The position numbers and the translations under genes are program-made. Positions 41,801 to 56,800 of a DNA stretch of 64,000 nt are shown piece by piece. The number at the start of each line of letters is the position of its first letter. Positions within the stretch are counted from its first letter, which is position 1. Origin of the DNA: Sinohyriopsis cumingii (lineage: Eukaryota > Mollusca > Bivalvia > Unionida > Unionidae); contig CM068835.1 in the NCBI GenBank assembly GCA_028554795.2, positions 27,034,311 through 27,098,310 on the forward strand, given 5' to 3'. The notes beneath the pieces were generated by a model that was given only the letters and a program-made list of their open reading frames with translations, was not told where the DNA came from and did not search any database.

Positions 41801-44800
41801 AATGAGGGCTACAGAAAAGCTATGTGTGGATTGATGAATGTTCTTTTTATAGAACAGTCATCGAAAACCTAGCAACATTTGTTGCCGCAATGTATAATGC
41901 TTGTCCAAAAGATGAACTTAAATAGTCAATTCATAAATTTTCATCAAAACGCCATTATGTAAAACGTTGAAGAACCATCCCTATTACTTATTCTTGTAAC
42001 TGGTTGTTTTTTTCTTTTCTTTTTCAAGCTCAGAGAATTGAGTTATGTTATCCCTAACATACCTAGCAACGTTGGTGTTCATGCATACGAAAGGAATCAT
42101 TTGAAAACATCATTGTGTGATCCATGCCTCTCGTGTTCCTGTCCATCGATGACAAATTTAGTTTCGCAGCTCAATAACTCACAATTTCATGGATTTAATG
42201 CTATTTTGTATCAAGCTTTAAATGAAAAAAGATTTTGGTCAAGTTCTATTTTCATGATTTTCCACCTGTTTTTTTAGTTGTTACCTCTCTTTGAATGAGA
42301 ACTTTGCCATCCAGTTGCATCAGATTTTGTTAAACTTTGTGGATTGAAACCAAATATGATATGAGGATTTACATTAGGATTAATGTCAATTTGATTTTCA
42401 CTTTTTTTTTCTGATGAAATTGTATGGTGTTATGTCAAGTTTGACTTGGAATTTTTCACCCATTTAATAGCATCATATATGCACGGGCAACTGTGTTATA
42501 TTGACACATTTCTTGCGTGCATTCCCATTAAAGAGGTAGCATTCAAAGTATCTTAAATATATGAACATGTGACAAAGTTTCCTTAGTGCCGATAGTGTTA
42601 GATTTTTCTGAATATGACCCAAATCATTTGCAGATGCTTTTTCTTAACTGCATTCATTTGTTGAACATATAGTATTGCTCTTTTCAGACCATATGTTAAA
42701 ATGTGGGTTGTTGACTATTATTTTTGTGTGCCCTCTCCGTTTCTCCTGCATTGCTATCATAGGAATGTAGGTGTTATCAAGGGCTATAGAAAAGCTATGT
42801 GGATTGATGACTATTATTTTTTGTAGAATAGTCTTCGAAATACAAGGCAACATTTATTCATATACTATCGTACAAATGTTACTTCAGGGCTGTTTTGTTC
42901 TATCACATATTGGGTGATTTATTTTAACTCCCCATGATAGGCATATAATATTGGGCTCTTAATTTTAAGTCTCCATCAAGACCATGGTAGGGCATATAAT
43001 ATTGGTCTATTTATTTTCACTCCCCATCAAGGCTGATAAGCATATAATATTGGTCTGTTTATTTTAACTCCCCATCAAGACCATGGCAGGGCATATAATA
43101 TTGGTCTATTTATTTTAACTCCCCATCAAGACCATGGCAGGGCATGTAAGATTATTCTTTTTTTTTTTAACTCTCCATCAGGATCATGGTAGGGAATATA
43201 ATATTGGGCTGTTTAATTTAATTCTCCATCAAGACCATGGTATGGTATATAGTACTGCTATTTTCAGACCATATGTTCTTTAGTTAGGTTTTTCATTTTG
43301 TCATTTTTCAGACACTTTCATGAGACATTTGTGTTCATGAAATATTTCCAGTTGTCTCCATATCCATGTGTGTATGAAGTAATTTATTCATTGTGTGCCC
43401 TCTCCGTTTCTCCTTCATTGCTATCATAGGAATGTAGGTGTTATCAAGGGCTATAGAAAAGCTGTGTGGATTGATGACTATTATATTTCATAGAATAGTC
43501 ATCGAAATACAAGGCAACATGCATTCATATTCTGTTGTACAAATGTTACTGAAGGGCTCTTTTACTTATAGAAATAAAAGAGGTATAGATACTATAGGAG
43601 GTTTTTCAGACAGTTGATTTTACACCAGCTATTAGTGTTAGCAAAAGAGGTCCCCTGAGTGGTTTAAAACACTAACCATTACGGATCATTGCCATCTCAC
43701 CTCTGTCTGAGTGGGTTTGAGTCTCTGGTTCAGCCAATGTGGGTATGTGAGAAAGCTTGCCAGTGGCTTCTCTTGGGTTGGTGGTTCTTTCCGGGTTCTT
43801 TCTACACCATTTATACTGGCCGCCATGCATATCCTATCTTGTGCAGAAAAATGGTGTTAAACCATACAACTACAATAACAAGAAGTGTTAACAAAATATC
43901 TTACAGGTAGGTAGCTATTAGGGGCCAGGACTTTATCAAGCTACTGATAGACTTAGTGATGTTCACTCAGTTCTCCATTCCATGAAAAATAGCAATTCAT
44001 TATTTGCCCTCTTCTATACTCCTGTATTACTCCCATGTTTCCATAGTAGTACAGGTGTTAATGAGGGCTACAGAAAAGCTATGTGTGGATTGATGAATGT
44101 TCTTTTTATAGAACAGTCATCGAAAACCTAGCAACATTTGTTGTCGCAATGCATAATGTTTGTCCAAAAGATGAACTTAAATATTCAATTCATAAATTTT
44201 CATCAAAATGCCATTATGTAAAATGTTGAAGAACCATCCCTATTACTTATTCTTGTAACTGGTTGTTTTTTTTTTCTTTTCTTTTTCAAGCTCAGAGAAT
44301 TGAGTTATGCTATCCCTAACATACCTAGCAACGTTGGTGTTCATGCATACGAAAGGAAACATTTTAAAACATCATTGTGTGATCCATGCCTCGTGTTCCT
44401 CTCCATCAATGACAAATTTAGTTTCGCAGCTCAATAACTCGCAATTTCATGGATTTAAAGCTATTTTGTATCAAGCTTTAAATGAAAAAAGATTTTGGTC
44501 AAGTTCTATTTTCATGATTTTTCCACCTGTTTTTTTTAGTTGTTACCTCTCTTTAAATGAGAACTTTGCCATCCAGTTGCATCAGATTTTGTTAAACTTT
44601 GTGGATTGAAACCAAATATGATATGAGGATTTACATTAGGATTAATGTCAATTTGATTTTCACTTTTTTTCTGAAGAAAATGTATGGTGTTATGTCAAGT
44701 TTGACTTGGAATTTTTTCCCCATTTAGTAGCATCATATATGCATGGGCAACTGTGTTATATTGACACATTTCTTATGTGCATTCCCATTAAAGAGGTAGC

Positions 44801-47800
44801 ATTCAAAGTATCTTAAATATATGAACATGTGATAAAGTTTCCTTAGTGCCGATAGTGTTAGATTTTTTAGAATATGACCCAAATCATTTGCAGATGCTTT
44901 TTCTTAACTGTATTCATTTGTTGAACATAGAGTATTGCTCTTTTCAGACCATATGTTAAAATGTGGATTGTTGACTATTATTTTTGTGTGCCCTCTCCGT
45001 TTCTCCTGCATTGCTATCATAGGAATGTAGGTGTTATCAAGGGCTATAGAAAAGCTATGTGGATTGATGACTATTATTTTTCGTAGAATAGTCTTCGAAA
45101 TACAAGGCAACATTTATTCATATACTATCGTACAAATGTTATTTCAAGGCTGTTTTGTTCTATCGCATATTGGGTGATTTATTTTAACTCCCCATGATAG
45201 GCATATAATAATGGGCTCTTAATTTTAAGTCTCCATCAAGACCATGGTAGGGCATATAATATTGGTCTATTTATTTTCACTCCCCCATCAAGACTGATAG
45301 GCATATAATATTGGTCTATTTATTTAAACTCCCCATCAAGACCATGGCAGGGCATATAATATTGGTCTATTTATTTTAACTCCCCATCAAGACCATGGTA
45401 GGGCATAGAATATTGTGCTGCTTATTTTAACTCCCCATCAAGACCATGGTAGGCATAGAATATTGTGCTGCATATTTAAACTCCCCATCAAAACCATGGC
45501 AGGGCATATAAGATTGGTCTTTTTTTAACTCTCCATCAGGATCATGGTAGGGAATATAATATTGGACTGTTTAATTTAATTTTCCATCAAGACCATGGTA
45601 TGGTATATAGTACTGCTCTTTTCAGACCATATATTCTTTTGTTAGGTTTTTCATTATGTCATTTTTCAGATACTTTCAGGAGGCATTTGTGTTCATGAAA
45701 TATTTCCAGTTGTCTCCATATCCATGCGTGTATGAAGTAATTTATTCATTGTGTGCCCTCTCCATTTCTCCTTCATTGCTATCATAGGAATGTAGGTGTT
45801 ATCAAGGGCTATAGAAAAGCTATGCGGATTGATGACTATTATTTTTCATAGAATAGTCATCGAAATACAAGGCAACATGCATTCATATTCTGTTGTACAA
45901 ATATTACTGAAGGGCTCTTTTACTTATAGAAATAAAAGAGGTATAGATACTATAGTAGGTCTTTCAGACAGTTGATTTTACACCAGCTATTAGTGTTAGC
46001 AAACCCCACCCCCCGAGAGGTTCAAAGCACTCACCATTACGGATCATTGCCATCTCACCTCTGTCTGAGTGGGTTCAAGTCTCAGGTTCAGCCAATGTGG
46101 GTATGTGAGAAAGCTTACCAGTATCTTCTCATGGGTTAGTGGTTCTTTCCGGGTTCTTTCTACACCATTTATACTGGCCGCCATGCATATCCTATCTTGT
46201 GCAGAAAAATGGTGTTAAACCATACAACTACAACAACAAGAAGTGTTAACAAAATATCTTACAGGTAGTTAACTATTAGGGCCCGGGACTTTATCAAGCT
46301 ACTGATAGACTTAGTGATGTTCACTCAGTTCTCCATTTCATGAAAAATAGCAATTCATTATTTGCCCTCTTCTATACTCCTGTATTATTCCCATGATTCC
46401 ATAATAGTACAGGTGTTAATGAGGGCTACAGAAAAGCTATGTATGGATTGATGAATGTTCTTTTTATAGAGCAGTCATCGAAAACCTAGCAACATTTGTT
46501 GCCGCAATGCATAATGCTTGTCCAAAAAGATGAACTTAAATATTCAATTCATAAATTTTCATCAAAACATCATTATGTAAAACGTTGAAAAACATCCCTA
46601 TTACTTATTCTTGTTACTGGTTGTGTTTTTTTTTTCTTTTTCAAGCTCAGAGAATTGAGTTATGCTATCCCTAACATACCTAGCAACGTTGGTGTTCATG
46701 CATACGAAAGGAAACATTTTAAAACATCGTTGTGTGATCCATGCCTCGTGTTCCTGTCCGTCGATGACAAATTTAGTTTCGCAGCTAAATAACTTGCAAT
46801 TTCATGGATTTAAAGCTATTTTGTATCAAGCTTTAAATGAAAAAAGATTTTGGTCAAGTTCTATTTTCATGATTTTCCACCTATGTTGTTTTAGTTGTTA
46901 CCTCTCTTTGAATGAGAATTTTGCCATCCAGTTGCATTAGATTTTGTTAACCTTTGTGGATTGAAAACCAAATATGATATGCGGATTTACATTAGCATTA
47001 ATGTCGAGTTTGACTTGGAATTTTGTCCCCTTTAGTAGCATCATATATGCACGGGCAACTGTGTTATATTGACACATTTCTTAATGTGCATTCCCATTAA
47101 AGAGGTAGCATTCAAAGTATCTTAAATATATGAACATGTGATAAAGTTTCCTTAGTGCCGATAGTGTTAGATTTTTTAGAATATGACCCAAATCATTTGC
47201 AGATGCTTTTTCTTAACTGCATTCATTTGTTGAACATATAGTATTGCTCTTTTCAGACCATATGTTAAAATGTGGGTTGTTGACTATTATTTTTGTGTGC
47301 CCTCTCCATTTCTCCTGCATTGCTATCATAGGAATGTAGGTGTTATCAAGGGCTATAGAAAAGCTATGTGGATTGATGACTATTATTTTTCGTAGAATAG
47401 TCTTCGAAATACAAAGCAACATTTATTCATACACTATCGTACAAATGTTACTTCAGGGCTGTTTTGTTCTATCGCATATTGTGTGATTTATTTTAACTCC
47501 CCATGATAGGCATATAATATTGGGCTCTTAATTTTAAGTCTCCATCAAGACCATGGTAGGGCATATAATATTGGTCTATTTATTTTCACTCCCCATCAAG
47601 ACTGATAGGCGTATAATATTGGTCTATTTATTTAAGCTCCCCATCAAGACCATGGCAGGGCATATAAGATTGGTCTATTTATTTTAACTCCCCATCAAGA
47701 CCATGGTAGGGCATAGAATATTGTGCTGCTTATTTTAACTCCCCATCAAGATCATGGTAGGCATAGAATATTGGGCTGTTTATTTTAACTCCCCATCAAG

Positions 47801-50800
47801 ACCATGACAGGGCATATAGTACTGCTCTTTTCAGACCATATGTTCTTTAGTTAGTTTTTCATTATGTCATTTTTCAGACTTTCATGAGGCATTTGTGTTC
47901 ATGTAATATTTCCAGTTGTCTCCATATCCATGTGTGTATGAAGTAATTTATTGTGTGCCCGCTCCATTTCTCCTTCATTGCTATCATAGGAATGTAGGTG
48001 TTATCAAGGGCTATAGAAAAGCTATGCGGATTGATGACTGTTATTTTTCATAGAATAGTCATCGAAATACAAAGCAACATTTATTCATATACTATCGTAC
48101 AGATGTTACTTCAGGGCTGTTTTATTTAAGCATATATGGTGCCCATGGAATGAAGGCAGTGTTTTGGTTGGTGGCGGGTAATATGTACCAGGGTACTTGT
48201 GCTACTCATAGAGTTCATATGAAAATAATGGAAAATTCTAATTGTATTTACGAGTGATTGCTCTATTTTGGCAAAAATCTTCCCTTGTTCCCAACCCAGG
48301 CATGTTTTCCTGGAACAGCCTCATGAAAAAGTCATGTGATTTGGGCCTTCATTTTATGCAGATTCTCACTACTATTATGAGTGTCTACCTCAAATGTGGG
48401 AGGTAGTGGGTTCAAACCCTGGCCGAGTCATACCAAAGCCTTAGAAAAAGGTACCAACAGCTGCCTTCATTGACACTTAGCATTAAGAGGTTTTTGTTTT
48501 GGGCCTTTTGGCCTGGTGTCAGGATAATTTGACTGGGTGGGACACGATTCATGTCTGTGGCATCTTGCCCCAGTACTAAACTTCACTATAATTTGCAACA
48601 ATATAGACATGACAATATGACTCAAATTGTTCAAGTGACATTAAAAATCTAGAAACAACAACTCATTACCATTATGTAAAAAATAAATTTAGTGGGCATT
48701 TCAGTCAAGTCATTGTACTGTCATCAGCATCATTATTAATGTCACTATTGTCAGTTAAGCCAAACCATTGTACTGTCATCAGCATCATTATGGTGTCTTT
48801 GTATACAGACATATCAAAAGAAATAATGGAACAAGTACATCCTCAGTGCATCTCAAACAGTCTTATTTCTTTGGGTTTAAAGTACAGTTTGTGTCCATTG
48901 GTGCCTTTGTTATTGCTTGAATCCATACTTGATTAATTTTATGTTATGATAAATTCTCATGGCATTGTTATTGCTTGAATCCATACTTAGTTAATTTTAT
49001 GATAAATTCTTATGTAATTGTTATTGCTTGAATTCTGGTGCCCCGAGTGGCTGAGTGGTCTAAAGTGCTTTCCGTTACGGATCACTGCCATCTCACCTCT
49101 GTCTGCGTGGGTTCAAGTCTAGCATTCGACCAATGTGGGTATGTGAGAAAGCTTGCCAGTAGCTTCTCGAGGGCTGGTGATTCTTCCCAGGGTTTTCCAG
49201 GGTTCTTCCTCCACCATTAATACTGGCTGCCATGCATAGCCTATCATGTGCTGAAAAATGGCGTTAAACCCAACAACAACAACAACATTGCTTGAATCCA
49301 TACTTGGTTAATTTTATGATAAATTCTTATGGCATTGTTATTGCTTGAGTCCATACCTGGTTAATTTTATGTCATGATAAATTCTTATGGCATTATTGAT
49401 GACAGAGTTATGAAACTTCATCTCTCTGTATTTTCACATTTCATATAAAACTATGTCACCATCACCTTCACGTACAGTCATCGAAAACCTAGCAAGATTT
49501 GTTGCTGCAATGCACAAGGCTTGTCACAAAAATGAACTTAAATGTTCAGTTAGATTTGCATGAAAACACCATAATGTAAAAATGTTGCAAAATCATCTGT
49601 TTCTTTTTCTTGACCCTTGTTTCTTTTTTTAAGTTCGTAGAAGTGTTATTCAATTACCAACATTCCTAACAACATTGGTGTTCACATGTAACAAAGCAGA
49701 CATATTAACACATCATTGTGTGATTCATGCCTCTCGTGTTCTGTCCATTGAAGACAAATTTTGTTTCACTGCTCAATAACTCACAACTTCATGAATTTAA
49801 AGCTGTCGTATAAAGCTTCAGATGAAAAAAGATCTTGATCAAGTTATCGTTTCACGATTTTGGTCCATAGTTTTATAGAGTAGTTACCTCTCTTTGATTT
49901 AGAACTTTGCCGTTCAGTTGCATCAGATTTTGTTTCAGCTCTATAGCTTTTTTATTTTAATTAACTGTCAAGACTTTGGTAGGCATATAATATTGGGCTA
50001 TTTATTTTAACTCGCCATCAAGACCATTGTAGGCAAATAATTTTGGGCTGTTTATTTTAACTCGCCATCAGGACCATGGTAGGGCATAGAATATTGTGCT
50101 GCTTATTTTAACTCCCCATCAAGACCATGGTAGGCATAGAATATTGGGCTATTTATTTTAACTCCCCATCAAGACCATGACAGGGCATATAGTACTGCTC
50201 TTTTCAGACCATATGTTCTTTAGTTAGGTTTTTCATTATGTCACTTTTCAGACAGTCATGAGGCATTTGTGTTCATGAAATATTTCCAGTTGTCTCCATA
50301 TCCATGTATGTATGAAGTAATTTATTCATTGTGTGCCCGCTCCATTTCTCCTTCATTGCTATCATAGGAATGTAGGTGTTACCAAGGGCTATAGAAAAGC
50401 TATGTGGATTGATGACTATTATTTTTCATAGAATAGTCATCGAAATACAAAGCAACATTTATTCATGTACTATCATACAAATGTTACTTCAGGGCTGTTT
50501 TATTTAAGCATATATGGTGCCCACGGAATGAAGGCAGTGTTTTGGTTGGTGGTGGGTAAAATTTATCAGGGTCCTTGTGCTACTCATAAGAGTTCATATG
50601 GAAATGATGGAAAATTCTAATTGCATTTATGGCTGATTATCTTGAAAATGTCTTCCCTTGTTCCCATCCCAAGCATGTTTTCCTGGAACAGCCTAGGACC
50701 TCCGCTAGGCTTCACATTCATTGCCAAATGTGAAAGAATTTTGAAAGTGGAGCTACATTTAACGGACTGGCAATAGTTGCTGGCAACAAATTTTTATAAA

Positions 50801-53800
50801 GTAAATATTTAATTTTTCATTGATATAAGCAACTCGAGCCACTTAATACCCTTTTTCACTATCAGTGGCATTCAGTTGATCGTGTCGGTAGATGATGAAT
50901 AATATGTTATTAGCACATGATTGCACCTAATTGCAAGCTATCAGTTGGTGTTGAGAAGCAATTAAATGTGATTAGTGCAAATAAAGAATGACCGAAGGAT
51001 ATACTCTGTTATTGAACAGGTCCACTAAAAGATGTGATGTCATTTGCACGTGTTGTTAATTTATGTTTATTGCAAACTGTGTGAGAATCACTTGGGACTT
51101 CTTAGTGTTTTAGGGATTATTTACTTAGATAACAGATTTTTGTGGTCTGAACTTAATTGAGTAATGCAGGATGCCGCTACAAGGATGCCAGTCATTTAAG
51201 TCCCTGCATCATGGCATAAAATGGCTCCAGTGGCTGAAAAATGGCTCCAAATTTTTTAATTTGGCGAATTTCATGGTGCAAAGAAAAATATTTCCAAGTG
51301 GGCCCTGCATCCTCTTGAAAATGTCATGTGTTTTGGGTCTTCATTTTATGAAGAGATTCTCATTACTGTTATGTAAAAAAAAAAAAAATTTGTGGGCATT
51401 TCATTCAAGTCATTGCATAGTCATCATTATCATTATTGGTGTCACTATGGGCATTTCATTCAAGTGAATTTATAGTCATCATTATCATTATTGGTGTAAC
51501 TATGGGCATTTCATTCAAGTTGATTTATACAGTCAAGTATGTAGCTATTAGTGTTAACAAAACAGACTACAAGTATGTAGCTATTAGTGTTAACAAAACA
51601 GGCTATAGGTATGTAGCTGTGTTAACAAAACAGACTACAGGTATGTAGTTATTAGTGTTAACAACACAGACTACAGTTATGTAGCTATTAGTATTAACAA
51701 CAGACTACAGTTATGTAGCTATTAGTGTTAACAACACACTACAGTTATGTAGCTGTTAGTGTTAACAACACAGACTACAGTTATGTAGCTGTTAGTGTTA
51801 ACAAAACATAATACAGCTATGTAGCTATTAGTGTTAACAAAACATAATACAGTTATGTAGCTATTAGTGTCAACAAAACATAATACAGCTATGTAGCTAT
51901 TAGTGTTAACAAAACATAATACAGGTATGTAGCTATTAGTGTTAACTACAGGTATGCAGCTGCTGTTAAGGCCAGGACTTGATTAAACTACTGATAGACT
52001 TAGTGAAGTAGGCTTAATTCTCCATTTCATGAAAAATAGTAATTCATTATTTGCCCTTTTCTTTACTCCTGTATTACTTCCATGTTTCCATAGTAGTACA
52101 GGTGTTGATGAGGGCTGCAGAAAAGCTATGTGTGGATTGATGAATGTTCTCCTTCATAGAACAGTCATCGAAAATCAAGCAACATTCGTTGCTGCAATGC
52201 ACAATGCTTGTCAAAAAGATGAACCTAAATGTTGGTTAGATTTTCTTTAAAACGCCATTGTGCAAAAATATTGAAAGACCATCAGAGTAATTCTCATTCC
52301 TTTGTGGTGGGGGTGATGCTCATATAGGTGAATTGTTGTACAAAGCAAATACTCGTTTACATTCTTTGCATGCATCAATTATTCATGCTGTACAGATCTC
52401 AAAAAGACCACAAAACAAAATTAAACTAGAAAAATAGTAATTGTATAATTTCACCCATACACTTGTAATGCTACCATGTTTCCATTGTAGTACATGTGTT
52501 AATGAAGGCTACAAATAAGCTATGTGGATTGAGAATATTTCTTAAAATAGATGTGTGGACTTGTCAAAGTAAATACATATTTACTTTCTCTCCTTGCATC
52601 AACCATTCAGATGTTGAAAAGTCTGCTAAACAAAATTTTACCACAACACAAAAAAAATGGAAAAATTGTATTTTATCATATACTGTCACCTATGTTCCAG
52701 TAATGCTACCATGAACATTTTTTTTTATTTTGTATCAAATGGACATACCACACTAGTGGCCTAAGTGGTTTGAGCATCTGCCTCGGATAAGGGAAGGTCA
52801 TGGGTTTAAACCCTAGCCAAGTTATACCAAAGACTTACAAAAAATGGTATTTGCAGCTGCCTTGCTGAGGTTGGTGTTAGGAATGATCGGCCTGGTGTCA
52901 GGATAATATGACTGGGTGGGACATGATGCTATGTCTGTGACATGATGCCCAAGTGCTAGACGTGCAGACATTATATCGATATGACTGAAAAATTGGTAAA
53001 GCTACGTTAAAAAATCCAAATCACACAGTCAGACGGTCATCAAAAAACCTAGCAACAACACGGGCCCAAATGTATAGATTTTTTTAAAACATTGGTGCAA
53101 CTGTAAATTCTTTAAACAGACACTCATTAGAGACAGCTCTTTCAAAGAATTTGGTTTAGATGAGTTTATTATACATGTATAAGGAAAAGTGTTGCATGAA
53201 GCACACTGAAATTATTTTTGCCTATAAACAAGGTCAAAATTGGGTATAATCACTGAACGTATAGATCGGTTTATTGCCACGGCATCCTATCTTGACAAAT
53301 AGCCATAAGAACAAGTGAAGTTTGTGTACATCAGTAAATACGACTGCAAATATATTTGTACATGTATATAGTGTAAGTAATATGTTTTGGTTTTATTTTG
53401 GGATTTTCATAGGGTGGAATTAGTGTCAAATATCTTTCTCCAATTATTTCGATTTTTTTTTTAATCCGTAATTTTACTCAATGCAAGTCTGTGGCATTGG
53501 CATCTCTCTTATTATTATCTGATTGTCCCTAAATTGGACCTGAATCTTTTAACACATTAACCCCTAGCGACGACTTAACAGGGCAGGAGGTAGTAGCCTA
53601 CTACCGAGCTCTGTAGCGTCATGGTCATGCATGATACACTAAAGTGGGTGGTATTATAGAAAGGTAGACAGATGTAGCTCTACAATAATACCAAATAATC
53701 TGGAATATCTAGTTGCACTACAAAATTGATTTAAAAAACTCATTTTTTGGACCCGACTTTTTTCTACCCAAAATTGGCCCGTAGTCAGAATCCGATTTTG

Positions 53801-56800
53801 TGTCCGGATCTTGGACTTTTTGGTCTTATATCTAAGTCAAACTAGTATGAACTGCAAACAGACAGATGAGCCTTTGCAAAAAGTAGGATAAGATGTGCAT
53901 TTGCAATAAAGATTGGTCTCCATACAAAAATAATGGCTCTGTTTAGCAACAACAAAAAATACCAACAACAACTTTTACCGTTCTGCTCATGTACGAGTCA
54001 AATAGCCAATGAAAAACAATGTTTCTAACACAGCTAGGCAGTATGTTATTGAAAGATGACCGGGGATTTGGTGTTTTCGAGTCTATTCAGAAATAGCTTT
54101 CAAAATGTGTTTCCTACTTGATTTTCAGGCGAAAATGACAAAAAGCTCCAGGGGTTAATGTGCCCACCTAACATTATTTAACAGGTTTGTGTTATGACTG
54201 GTCAGCTTGGTGTCAGGATAATGTGACTGGGTGGGACATCATGCTACATGTCTGCAGCATGATGCCCCAGTGCTATACATCACTTTAAACTCACATTGCA
54301 GACATCATAGTGATATGACTGAAAACTTGTTAAAGCTAGGTTATAAATCTAAATCACACAACACACACTCCTAGTCTGCATTGAGAAGTTATTTCATTTG
54401 ATGACACATCATAGCATTAGCTTTGTTGTTTTTTTGGAGGTGTTTTTTTGTCTGAATGTCCTTAAATATCTATGTTATGAAGACATTTATTTTATGTAGT
54501 CTAATGTGATGGTCTTGTACTGCCCTCTTCCATTTTACCTGTGCTGTTTTTGTAGCAGTTCAGTTGTAAATGGGGGCTAAAAAAAAGGCTGAATGGACTA
54601 AGGATTGTTCATTGGAACAATTTTCTAAATAAATCTCAGCAACAAAACCTGACCTGCATATTACTCAAAATTTGATTTTGAATTTTGACAAGTAAAAAAA
54701 TAGTTCAGGTGCATAATCAACAGTTGTCAATCTAGTTTTATTACTCTGTATTGTTTTTGGGTAGGGTTGGGGGTGAGGGACTAAGTTAATTTAATTAGTA
54801 TCACTTTTGAAAATGCAATACTACTGCTGTCACTATAATGCACCTCGTTAAAATGCAATTCTGTATTGCAGTACGACCGTTATGAGCAAAATCATACCAG
54901 TGTATACTATTATGGGTTGAAAGAAAGCAATGTAAAACATCGTCTTGTACCTTTATTTCCTTTTCAAAACACCACTGCTTAACAAAAGTTTGTAGTGCTT
55001 GCTATACCGTGGTTTGGTATGTTATGCTAGCCTCGATATATATCGTGGTTCTGTACCTATTGTAGGTTATCAGTATAGTGGGATCAGTGGTTATGGTTCC
55101 CACCTACCACATTATAACAAGGTGAGCTGTGTATATGCTTTAGAATTTAACCATTGTAAGTCACTTGTCAGATAGGTAGTACAGTTTGCACTACATTTTT
55201 AAAACAGAAGTTACCCCTGTTTCTACCTTGTGCCATTGTAAAAATGCAAACACTACAAATGCAATGATGATGGTCATTTCAAGTTCTTTAACACACATTT
55301 GTAAATGTATATGGTAAGAGATCTATTCGTTGTTGACTGTTTTCATGTAAAACTGTCACCATAAAAAATTTAAAATACCCCTTTATATATGCTAGAGCAG
55401 GAATTCCTGTAAGAAAATCCTGGAGATAACTCACATGACTTAGAAAATAAAACTCAAGGTGATCTTTATTTTTAATCCAGTAATTTATTTGTAATTGGAA
55501 AATATTGCAGAATAGAAAACATATTACTTTAAATGTATAGATTGTGTAATGATGAAGAAGGAAACATAAAATATAAGTAACATGGCAAGACTGGAATACA
55601 ACATTGCTCTGCTGGGATTACAGAGCAACTCAAAAGCCATAAACTGGTCTCAGTTGGTGAACATTTTTAAAAATCGTGTTTATTTCTGTATAGAGGAAGG
55701 CAAAGTTTTAATTTTTCAGCAGCCTGCACCCATTTTGCCTGATAGTGTAAGCTCTAAGACTTATTTTATCCTCTTCATCACTCTTTTATAATGATGGTCT
55801 TTTGTTAGCAAATGGAACATAGAGTATCTTCAAGATTGGTTCATTTGGTGTTAAGAATTTTTCAAAATGTTGTGTTTGGAAATTTGCCTGAAGCATAATT
55901 TGCCAGCAAGCCATAATGTTCCAAGAACCTTGGATATGTAAAACCATTCTGTGTCATTTTCTCAGTTTTCACCCAAGTTATTTACTTTTGTTCTTATATC
56001 CCATTAGTTATATGGTATATTATGTGAATTACTTTTTTATTGTATAGGCTGCTCCAGGGCTGGAACAGTATGCCATCAAGAAATTTGCAGAGTCACTAGA
56101 AATTATTCCAAGGACATTGGCTGAAAATGCAGGAGCTAAGGTAATATCTGAATGAAATTTTTTATCTCTAAATAAGTTCTGATCAATTCTAAATCAGTTC
56201 TAATCACTTCTAAATCACTTCTAATCAATTCATTAAATGGACATTTTTTAACTTGCTTTTAAATAAATGACTTGAGAGTCTGCAGTCTGGCAATGAGTTC
56301 ATGGTTAAAGGTCATGACTCAGCTTTTTTGCCTGTACTGGCTTATGTGCATGATAACACAAACAAAAATGGATTTTATCGAAGCTGGCTTATGGATTTAT
56401 CTCAAGATTGCCTTCAATTAGTGCCAGTTCATTGGTCATGTCAAGGAGGGTGAATGGGGCTTTTGAATTATACAACATTTTAAACATATAGTTATTGTGG
56501 ATTTTAACCAAATTTAGTTTATGGGGATATCATGACACTATCTGAGATAAGTTCTCTAATTTCCTATTCATAACATGAGGTTCAAGGTCAGATGTCATGA
56601 CTGATACAGAGTCCGGAGTGGTCTAGAGCACTCACCATTCCGTACCACGGCCATCTCACCTGTCTGCAAGGGTTCGAGTCTCAGGCTCAACTAATTTGGG
56701 TACATGAGAAAGCCTGACAGTAGCTTCTCGTGGGTCGGTGGTTCTTGCCGGGGTTTTCCAGGGTTCTTCCTCCACCAGTTATACTGGCCACCATGTATAG

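Larger units (their letters stand above)
37513..56047 (+). other. CCT8: CCT8 intron 12 (18.5 kb), repeat-inflated
   Basis: By far the longest intron. It holds a 30-bp minisatellite (37541-37685), the higher-order repeat (39328-48122) and its satellite fragments out to about 54650, several SINEs, other minisatellites, and a TTAA MITE (53561-54154). 37686-39327 and 54651-56047 show no recognisable element. CCT8 exons on both sides are intact and in phase. Confidence 0.85.

Noticed and set aside
39789..47422. Recurring 69-100 codon frames in each higher-order unit, both strands
   Set aside because: They recur because the DNA recurs. Frame-changing indels differ between units and no known domain is seen. 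The better coding-like modules are reported as findings, not genes.
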